Shown here piece after piece: positions 57,701 to 64,000 of a DNA stretch of 64,000 bases. The stretch is from Phallusia mammillata (lineage: Eukaryota; Chordata; Ascidiacea; Phlebobranchia; Ascidiidae): NCBI GenBank assembly GCA_003260075.1, contig QLIY01000135.1, positions 1 to 64,000 on the forward strand, written 5' to 3'. Position numbers and translations under genes: made by a program. The notes beneath the pieces were generated by a model. That model was not told the DNA's origin, did no database searches, and saw only the letters and a program-made list of their open reading frames with translations. The stretch's first letter is position 1. Each line of letters opens with the position of its first letter.

Positions 57701-60700
57701 CTAAATGTGCAAGGTCTTAACCTGGCCAAAATCTAAAAGTACAAGCCCTAAACTCGGCCAGAATCTGAAAGTGCAGGCCCTAAACTTGGCCAGAATGTTT
57801 TGTGGTAATACTAAATCAACCATTTGTTCCAAAATAGCTGAATCAGCGTGTACCATATGGGTTTTAATTCCTGGATATATTACTTAATTAAATTTGCGAT
57901 TAAAACCGTCCTTATATAGAATATAAAATACAGTCACTAAGTAAAAATGTACGCACTTTCTTTACGCATCCTTTTTAAGTTCTATTCTGTAATGGCTCAC
58001 TGTTTATAATTCCATGTGATGCAGAGAATTATCACCAAATGCACAAGATTTGTGATTTGCATAATTTTATAATGTTGGCCTGGAAAGAAATCGAAAAACA
58101 ACATTACCTTTGCAGGATACACACGCCGGGAGAGTTGTGTTGTCTTCTGGTACGATCCATTTGGAAGCCAAAGGCAGGCTCTGTAAAACAATATTAGTAA
58201 ATAAATGATTAATACATGCTATAGCGGCAGTTAAAAAAACATATGCAACCAGTTGTGGGATTCAGTCGGTTCGCACTGGTTCTATAGAACCGTCTCACGA
58301 AATTTTATCAGATCAGCGAACGGGATAGCATTACTGCTTACTGTCAACGGACTTTTTGTGACAGAACCGGCTGAAAAATACGACTTTTGTGTTAGAACCG
58401 GCTGACAAAAATTTGAATCCCACCACTGTATCTAACAGAAAGCTGCATACGGCAAATACACTTAGTAAGAATATTTTTGGGAAACACTGTTGACGTATAA
58501 ACTTTTTATTTAACAAGATTTTAATGCAGGCAACCTTGGTTGTCAAAAATGTCAATTTTTGTTTATTTCTTACATTTTTACATCCATGTGTCTTTGCAAG
58601 CAGTTAAATAACGTTAGAATAGGCTTTGGTTTGGGCTTGTTTTTATTTTGTAGTTGCGGTTTTTGGGCTTGTTTTGACAATAAGGGTAGCGCGGTTTTTG
58701 AGAATTTGAGCTGGCAAGACTTTTGGCAACTGACCGTGTTGCAAGTCGAGGTTTCATTGCATGTGCAGTGCTTGTTGCGGGCATAGGGCGTGTACAGTTC
58801 GGTGATTCCACTTCCAAAGGCGAGAAACACGATACAGAAGATTACAGAGAACCTGAAGGCGTCGTGCAGCATCAAATCCAAAGAAACCTACAAAAAAATG
58901 TTGAATTCTCCACTTATGCCGTCTTTCGAATAGCAGCAAATAGTCACACAACAGTACATGCAGTTAGACACAGTCATTTTTATCTTCGGTGGGCGGGAAC
59001 GCATTATGCTCAAAATCAGTTTGCCGGCGAGCTGCCTGTTTTATTCTAAGTCTGTTGAATCATTTATTATTTGATTTTTTTCTACTTGCAGTTGGTGACT
59101 TAAATTTATTCAATCCCACTGGGTTAGAGCAATGCCCAAGTTTTATGTTCGGGGAAATACAAGTGGCCGAGAGAGGATCAGAACCCACAACCTTTTGAAC
59201 ACAAGGCAGTTACCATCAAATGGCTTCTTTGCTAAATCAAGAATTATCCATGCACAAAAGAGACTTAAATGAAATGATATCAGCGTTGCGGTTATACGCC
59301 AGTATTAAATGCGGTAAACCAGGGGTGGGCAACCTGCGGCCCTTCATTAAAGGTTGTGCGGCCCGCAGATATTTTTGAGCTGATTAATGCGCCTGATGCT
59401 AGTTTTCTGCGATCTGGCAAAATGTGGCTAGAATCAAAAACGAATTATACTTGCAGTTAAGAATATTTGGTAAGAAACAAAGCAAAATCACTTTTTGTTA
59501 TGCACATGTGCGGCCCGCGATCCAATTTTGACATTCATAATTGGCCCTACAGTAACAAAGGTTGCCCACCCCTGCGGTAAACCAACACAAAAACACAATT
59601 TTATGACAAAATGTTTTATCGTAATTGTGCGAAACGAGCTGCTAAAAAAATACAATTACAGACGACTCTGGTTTAAAGCAACTTCAACTTGCCAAACTTA
59701 TTCTTGCGATTAACCGGAACATGCTACAGAAATACGAATTACTTTTTCAAATAATCTAGGCTACAAAATACATTTAAATATAACTAAAAGTAAAAATTAA
59801 CATGCTTAAGGAGGGCACATAAAAGTAAACAAATTTGGTTTGTAAAATTTGGGTTTTTACGAAACTTGAACAACCATTTCCATCACTTAAATCACCTGTA
59901 GGGGTCCGAAAGTCCTCTCAGCACGGAGGAGTTCCATGATCCTCATGTGAATAAGGATGTAAGACACAGCAATGCATATGTCAGATAGTGGTAGGGGATC
60001 CCACATATTGCCCTGCCAGAAGTAATTGTTTCCTCGGCTTCCTGTGTCAAAGCAAAGTCACGAAGGTTACGTAATCATAACGAAACTACTAGAAAGCTTG
60101 TATTTTAAGTTGAGTTTATTTCGCTTGGTGAAAGAACACATAGCGACACAATTGCAATAAAACAATCATCAAAAACGTTATGGAGCGCAAAACAATTAGG
60201 GGCACAATTGGTAGATGATGGCTGAACGCGCTGCGGCTACATCGTATTATAAAGCGTTATGTGACAGGAGCTCATTAGAGAGTGAGTGTTGCGCACTAAG
60301 AGTAAAACACGACTGGAGGAAACTTTTTGTTATTGCAAACGTACTCAAACTTTAAACTTAGAAATATGCTAGTAAGCATGTTGCTTGGTGAATAAAAACT
60401 AAGTTATGTGTAGCTTTAAGTATAGAAAAACATTTATTCATTCGCCCTTAAGATTTTGAGATATAGCTTATATATTAAGTTATATATCTTTAAATCCAAA
60501 GTAAGAACAACTTTATGTTTTTCTTAAACTTTTAGGCTGCAAGCAAAATTATACATAGTTAGTTTTAAGGCATTGGTTGGTGTTTTTCATTTAAATCTGG
60601 TCTAACCAAGTACATCCTTGAATAAAATGTAAGGTTACCTCCTGGATTCTGAATGATATGAATCACCCGGAGAAGCATGTAGAGAGTGTAGAGCACGATC

Positions 60701-63657
60701 GTACACATGTCGTTCCAGTTCCAAATGTCAGATAAATACTCTCGCAAACCCTGTAAAAGTAAATGGAGGGTGTACAAATGTTGACACGAAAACTGGTGGT
60801 ATTTAACACCGCATGGTAAAACATGGTAACCCAGTTTTAATGAAGAGAAATATTCCCACAGGCAGTGTACAGTGTTTCAACCTATAAGGTCTCATCAGTG
60901 CAGCTGGTGACTAGAGATACACAATAGGTGGAATCGAACAGAATAGGTGAGTTTCCTCCAACAAATTGGAGTGCTGTTAGATGGCTACACTAGTCAATAC
61001 GGCCTATGTTATGTTATGTTATCAGCTGCACTGATGACACCTTATAGGTCGAAACAGTATGCACTGTCTGCAGCTTATTAAGTACATGCTCAATGGTTTT
61101 ATAAAAATATGCTTAATTAGGATTCACATTTTTCAGACTTATTTAAGTGCTGACGGTTATAGATTTTTGGGTTGGGGTGAGGTTGTATTTAAATTAACGT
61201 TATAATCTGGTTTTAGATACACTTTTTTTTTTCCTACTTGCACAGCCATGCGGTGGTTAGTAACACCCCCAGTATAGACACGAAAATAGCTTAGTCATCA
61301 TGATATGATTAAGCAAGATAAAACGTTTCTAAATGACCGTGATTACATGGACATGTAATTGTCATAGTTACGGCATCGCGGTAAACGTCCAAAAGTATGA
61401 AAAGGTACAGGTTCATTTTTTCAAATATTTTAATTTGACCAAATTCGATGCAATGTTCAACTTAAACACCTGCAATCAAGGAAAAGTTGTAAAGACAGAT
61501 TCTCCTAAAATACCTGGTGATAAATTTCCCTCGCCTCTTGAAAAAACTTGCCCACGATCCAGAAGTAAGCGATGGCGAGGAGAGGAGAAATCTATAACAA
61601 ACCATAAAAATATTAAACCAAAAGTTCACCCCGAAACATGGCCAAAAAAGTCCGGTCCGACTTACAACTCCAAAGTTGTACTTAAAAGGCCGTTCACAAA
61701 CAATCCTTAATGAGGATTTACTTACTCTGTACAAAATATACTTTTTTACTGATTTCAATATGAAACCCATGTAAAAGAATCAAGTCAATAGATGATACCA
61801 GCTGCACTGATGGGCTCTTATAGGTCGAAACAGTGTGCACTGTCTGTAGCTTAATACGAAACCTTGTTCTTAATATTTAGAGGAAGCACTAAAAATAAGT
61901 CTTTGATTAGAAAGAAAACAACACGTTAAGGTTGTCGTTTCTTTAAGCAAGAGGATCTTTAGTGAATTTAGCCTTTTTTGCCTCTTTATTATCTTGGCAA
62001 CTTTCAACGGCCAAAATGTCCCCTAAATGTCCATAAACGCACCATTAATCCATTACTACTTATAGTTAAATCTAATGAGCAAAATAACGGCCGAAATAGA
62101 CGTAAAAAGCGACATTCTTTATTATTCAAACGTTTCGGCAAATGCTCATGCCTTCATCAATTTAAAAACAAATTCTTGCTTGCATATACCCAGGGTAGGG
62201 ACTTTTGCAGCACAATAAACGCGTTTAGAAGTTCACATAAGCATTATGGCGTGTTAGTCCTACAGACCAGGTGGTCGATCGTCTGCTTTCGACTGGTTGA
62301 TCGCACTATTTCTCCACTATTAATCAAAAGCTTATTAATTAAAAAAACAAAACAAAAATATAAAACAGCACTTCTGACATATAGACGCAACGCACAAATA
62401 TGCAATGAGACAATAATTATTTAAATGTCACTTTCTTTGTTTCGTAACAATTGCTGTTTTGACACGTCATTATGTCGTAACAACTACAATGTTTGTCGTC
62501 ACAACTTGGGTGTTTGCAAAGCGGTTGTAATTGATTGGGGAGATTTAAAAGTTCCTTTTGGCTATTTTAATGAAAAATATGTACATATGCGACCAAGAAC
62601 TAGGTGAAGCTTGACAATCAAACTCATGGCTATAAATATGTGGTACTTGTCAATCAAATCTCATGCTGAAATTTGCGTTATTGCTTTATGTTAGTGGCAG
62701 CCTAAATTACTACAGATCAGTCGATCATGTACAATTGAGAAAATTTTCGTCGATCTTAACGTTTAACAAGTTGGCCACCCCTGCTATAGACGGAAGACCA
62801 AGCGAAATCCTTTTACATTGTATGATTTCCTGCCTAGGATGTTGCCTGAGAACAGGACAAGGTTCTTGCTGCAATATTGGTCACAAACACAGCCCACGAT
62901 AGGAAGCGATGACGTAAGGAAGTAATGACGTTTCGGAGCCATTCTTATAGCTTTGATTGACATCTACATGGTGCAAGTCGTGTTTAGTGCTGAATTTCCT
63001 AACCTGACCTTTTCGCTTAATGATAAAGTTGCTCTTGAAAGTTGACGGAGAGGTTTGGGGTTCAAATACCGGGAAATCAATACTGAAAGTTGCATGCTTA
63101 TTTTTTAAAGCTAAAATAAGCATCTTTTGAGGCACTTTTTTGCGTCTCCGTAAACAAATGACAGTGAATTAATCCAGTGGTCCCCAACCTTTTTTCGAAT
63201 TCCTGCCTTAACAATTCAAAACATTTTTTCCTTCCCAATAGACTACATAGTAGACGCTAATCCATACAAGAATCATTTAAAATTAGGTATTTTATTAACT
63301 TTACAGGTTATATTTTCAGAGCTTAAGTGTCTATTTCCAAACCACATTATGCTGGGTTTTGGTGGTACTCAGCGATAGAAAAGTCGTCAGGTGGTACGCG
63401 ATCAGTATAAGGTTGAGAACTACTGATTTTTTTCTGTTAAAAAGGAACAAAATAATTTTTCTTACCCCGTCTGATCCTTCAAGCACATCGTACTGCATTA
63501 AGATGGTGTTTGCAAGCAGCATAATGATGAACACGATCTCAGAGACGACCCAGCACCAGAATTTCACTGTTGGATTTCCCATAACTCTCCCTACAGCTGA
63601 TTGTGGGGCAAGAATGAGGCCAAGACTCAGAAAAGGAAAGAGCAAACCCAGAAAAAG
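51766..63657 (-). CDS. TRPC-like cation channel, 3' part, with five alternative pore exons
   Basis: Plasma-membrane nonselective, probably Ca2+-permeable channel subunit. Constant exons (minus order): 63657-63466, 61591-61514, 60750-60639, 60041-59896, 58887-58735, 58180-58108, then one pore exon, then 53486-53356, 53098-52888 and 51912-51766. With a 143-nt pore exon this gives 1386 nt, 461 aa in the window. The N terminus (ankyrin/CIRB part) lies beyond 64000. Landmarks: LFPFLSLGLILAPQS (S1 region), AIAYFWIVGKFFQEAREIYHQ and GLREYLSDIWNWNDM (S2-S3), YFWQGNMWDPLPLSDICIAV and ERTFGPLQ (S4 to linker), FRFSVIFCIVFLAFGSGITEL (S5), a Cys-rich turret (HCTCNETSTC, PACVSCK), GLYHFGAIILLVNMLIAMM (S6), the TRP box EWKFHRTQLWLKF with the following PPPMNLIP, and a short tail RYTKVLRLVVLRYVKKK. 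EWKF plus the proline motif mark it as TRPC rather than TRPV or TRPM. Confidence 0.93.
52095..52210 (+). mobile_element. tRNA-like SINE fragment
   Basis: GGATTCGAATCCCACC at about 52125 is a good B-box (T-arm) sequence, followed by a TTTTTCTTACCT tract that resembles the one after the B box at about 55342. No complete cloverleaf was found. Confidence 0.35.
52565..52884 (+). mobile_element. SINE-like repeat with CTCAAC end, copy 2
   Basis: It shares CCACCAATTGTGCCCTCCAC, GTGTCGCTATGT and AAGCGAAATAAACTCAAC with copies near 21.0 and 60.1 kb. Its last bases overlap the splice donor region of the TRPC exon that ends at 52888 (minus strand GTAGGTTGAG). The 5' boundary is approximate. Confidence 0.65.
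53961..54035. mobile_element. Miniature pogo/Tigger-like element
   Basis: The inverted ends CAGCAAACCTCGGTTAATCC and the complement of GATTAACCGAGACTG are flanked by TA on both sides. Only 75 bases long. Confidence 0.75.
54329..54471 (-). CDS. TRPC alternative pore exon P5 (nearest S6)
   Basis: 143 nt between acceptor CGCTCAG and donor GTG|GTTAGT. It enters in phase 1 and leaves in phase 0. It encodes a pore helix and filter reading LGFFWTLFGYGDPQAW, followed by DLCTEKYVLQEV. It is the closest cassette to the S6 exon at 53486. No frameshift or stop is seen. Confidence 0.9.
55076..55218 (-). CDS. TRPC alternative pore exon P4
   Basis: 143 nt, phase 1 in and 0 out, acceptor ATGTATAG, donor GTG|GTCAGT. 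The core reads VGYFWTLFGEADPRSW, then DNCPQDFHLQIV. The filter tyrosine-glycine of the other cassettes is replaced by Glu-Ala (FGEAD), so conduction or selectivity could differ (inference). The acceptor has a weak pyrimidine tract. Confidence 0.85.
55303..55365 (+). mobile_element. tRNA-like SINE head
   Basis: A-box-like TTGGTACAGCGTGAGCC and B-box AGTTCAAATCCCGCC are spaced as in a tRNA, but the arms do not pair well enough for a functional tRNA gene. It is followed by a TTTTTCTGACCT tract shared in part with 52.1 kb. Confidence 0.4.
55566..55629. repeat. Near-perfect 24-bp hairpin in TRPC intron
   Basis: The arms at 55566-55589 and 55606-55629 are complementary at almost every position (AAGTTTATAGAGCTCTTC against its complement with one change). 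The loop is 16 bases. Part of the arm (GAGCTCTTCTGGCAA) also occurs at about 41607 beside a hammerhead-like motif. Confidence 0.75.
55979..56118 (-). CDS. TRPC alternative pore exon P3
   Basis: 140 nt, phase 1 in and 0 out, acceptor ATTTTACAG, donor TTG|GTAAAA. The core reads SGLFWTLFGYGAPQTW, then QNCPEQHRLQEL. The residue after the filter is Ala where P1 has Glu and P5 has Asp. The first codon is completed as Ala (G+CC) whereas the other four complete an Asp. Confidence 0.9.
56679..56818 (-). CDS. TRPC alternative pore exon P2
   Basis: 140 nt, phase 1 in and 0 out, acceptor CTTGTAG, donor TGG|GTTCGT. The core reads SGMFWALFGYWDVSSA, then TNCPEKNMFTFW. It is the most divergent after the filter, with Trp-Asp in place of Gly-Glu and no tryptophan at the usual later position. 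The reading frame is open. Confidence 0.87.
56984..57153. mobile_element. Miniature pogo/Tigger-like element
   Basis: The ends contain CCAGTTAATCGCATAATC and its near-complement GATTATGCGATTAACCGG. The outer bases are CAGTTAC and TTGTCTG with TA at both flanks. Internal GTTAATCGCATAA is repeated. Confidence 0.7.
57293..57435 (-). CDS. TRPC alternative pore exon P1 (nearest the turret exon)
   Basis: 143 nt, phase 1 in and 0 out, acceptor ACCTTAG, donor CTG|GTTAGA. The core reads EGMFWSLFGYGEPLKW, then EHCPEKSFSTKL. It is the cassette most like conventional TRPC pores (FWSxFG). It directly follows the constant turret exon 58180-58108 in transcript order. Confidence 0.9.
57475..57795. repeat. 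Minisatellite of about nine 33-36-base units
   Basis: Degenerate units of the form AACCGGCCAGAATCTAAAAG with AGTGCAAGGCCT between them, repeated about nine times. It lies between the turret exon and pore exon P1. A similar short stretch occurs near 42760. Confidence 0.8.
58250..58428. mobile_element. CAGTGGTGGGATT-family MITE
   Basis: The ends CAGTTGTGGGATTCA and GAATCCCACCACTG are inverted. The flanks TATGCAAC and TATCTAAC match at 6 of 8 positions. Full-length and close in sequence to the copy at 43916. Confidence 0.87.
59155..59230 (-). mobile_element. tRNA-derived SINE-like region
   Basis: The minus strand shows A-box-like TTTGATGGTAACTGCC and B-box-like GTGGGTTCTGATCC with tRNA-like spacing, and an acceptor-stem-like AGAAGCCA/TGGCC pairing that is imperfect. 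More likely a SINE head than a functional tRNA. Confidence 0.35.
59320..59574. mobile_element. hAT-like element, CAGGGGTGGGCAACC family, copy 2
   Basis: The ends CAGGGGTGGGCAACC and GGTTGCCCACCCCTG are perfectly inverted over 15 bases. The 8-bp duplication CGGTAAAC (59312-59319 and 59575-59582) is perfect. Nearly identical to 33498-33798 apart from an internal deletion of about 48 bases. Confidence 0.95.
60108..60265 (-). mobile_element. SINE-like repeat with CTCAAC tail, copy 3
   Basis: On the minus strand it contains ACCAATTGTGCCCCTAATTG, TTGTGTCGCTATGTG and AAGCGAAATAAACTCAAC, as in copies 1 and 2. It sits about 70 bases from a TRPC exon end (60041). Confidence 0.65.
60874..60905 (-). ncRNA. 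Decayed hammerhead ribozyme relative
   Basis: The minus strand reads GCTGCA, CTGATGA, a 4-bp stem GACC-TTATA-GGTT and GAAA. Stem III (CACTGTACACTG) and the 3' half of stem I (CCTGTGG) no longer pair well. It is inverted relative to the complete copy 120 bases away. Confidence 0.5.
61024..61075 (+). ncRNA. Hammerhead ribozyme motif, complete type I fold
   Basis: All core parts are present in order. The stem I 5' strand AGCTGCA (61024-61030) is followed by CTGATGA (61031-61037), a stem II hairpin with ACC-TTATA-GGT, and GAAA (61051-61054). Then come the stem III hairpin CAGT-ATGC-ACTG (61055-61066), the cleavage site TC after G (GUC), and the stem I 3' strand TGCAGCT (61069-61075), perfectly complementary over 7 bp. 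Stem II is short (3 bp plus a C-C mismatch), so activity may be weak. It lies in a TRPC intron, on the strand opposite to TRPC transcription. Confidence 0.7.
61801..61851 (+). ncRNA. Hammerhead relative with mutated core
   Basis: Same layout as 61024-61075, with GCTGCA, CTGATGG, a TTATA loop, GAAA, hairpin CAGT-GTGC-ACTG, TC and TGTAGCT. The conserved CTGATGA is changed to CTGATGG and stem II pairing is poor, so cleavage is unlikely. Confidence 0.55.
62132..62160 (-). other. Hammerhead-core-like motif, weak
   Basis: The minus strand reads TTGATGA, AGGCATGAGCATTTGCC, GAAACG. The stem GGCA/TGCC is possible, but the first C of CTGATGA is T. Shares flanks with 37401-37430. Confidence 0.3.
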
Positions 63658-64000
63658 CTGCGAGACACAAATAAGTCAATTTTTAGCGTTTTAACAGAAA
63701 TAAAAACGCGTTGGTAAAAACAAAATCTTTTTACATGTAAAATATGTGAAGTAAAGAGTGGGGCCTAAAAACTGTAAAGGCAAAATTTTAACATTTTTGC
63801 TTTTCAAAAAGAATTAAAACGCTTTTTTAAAACAAAATCAGTAAGTTTTATGCAAAATATTAACAATTAACGAAAGCAAAAGTAAGGACCCTATAAAAAC
63901 ATTTTTGATGTTTTTAACAAAATACAACGCTTTTTGAAAACTACATTACTTAGTATTTAACCTTAAGAGAATATTTTTTTTAGGTAAAATTCGTATTTAA
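63658..64000 (-). other. Intron of the TRPC-like gene running off the window
   Basis: AT-rich, no exon recognised. The acceptor GTCTCGCAG at 63658-63666 belongs to the first TRPC exon in this window. Confidence 0.6.

Noticed and set aside
61600..61680. Minus-strand GLFWPCFGVNFWF resembling a sixth pore motif
   Set aside because: It lies upstream of the S2-S3 exons, lacks the phase-1 acceptor and the conserved CPE, and the match is only a few residues.
61333..61710. 125-codon plus-strand open frame in a TRPC intron
   Set aside because: It is antisense to a real TRPC exon (61591-61514, encoding AIAYFWIVGKFFQEAREIYHQ) and shows no domain.

Overview
The window looks like nuclear DNA of an invertebrate chordate, most likely a tunicate such as Ciona. 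It is AT-rich, introns are short to medium, the gene families are animal ones, and haplotype-like duplicated segments suggest a very polymorphic genome. The species call is inference. No prokaryotic gene organisation or CRISPR array is seen.

Left part (1-23 kb). Two tandem intronless arylsulfatases of the ARSB/ARSI/ARSJ type lie on the plus strand (1940-3998 and 6387-8068). Both appear broken, but only at runs of about ten G or C flanked by direct duplications, so the breaks are probably assembly seams; without them each would be 522 aa. An eight-exon SLC16 (monocarboxylate transporter-like) gene follows on the minus strand (9044-16473, 484 aa). From 18.6 to 21.6 kb there is a scrambled second version of this sulfatase/SLC16 block. 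It has the sulfatase deleted, SLC16 exons out of order and a 772-base N gap.

Middle part (23-49 kb). A second SLC16 gene with the same eight exons and the same phases (23470-31679, 493 aa, minus) is followed by two head-to-head fatty-acid elongases of the ELOVL family (33108-35947 minus, 273 aa; 37221-48228 plus, 290 aa). These two have identical six-exon structures and share about 1.3 kb of upstream DNA.

Right part (51.7-64 kb). The 3' two thirds of a TRPC-like cation channel runs on the minus strand and continues beyond the window. Its exons for S1-S6, the TRP box and the C terminus can be traced with consistent phases. Between the turret exon and the S6 exon there are five tandem, divergent versions of the pore-loop exon, all with the same splice phases (1 in, 0 out). 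The reading frame therefore demands one exon per transcript (four would also keep frame). This looks like an array of interchangeable selectivity-filter cassettes and is the most exciting item in the window.

Introns and spacers are crowded with non-autonomous hAT-like elements, many with perfect 8-bp target duplications and several nested in one another. There are also pogo-like miniatures, tRNA-like SINE fragments and a complete hammerhead ribozyme fold at 61024-61075 with two decayed relatives.
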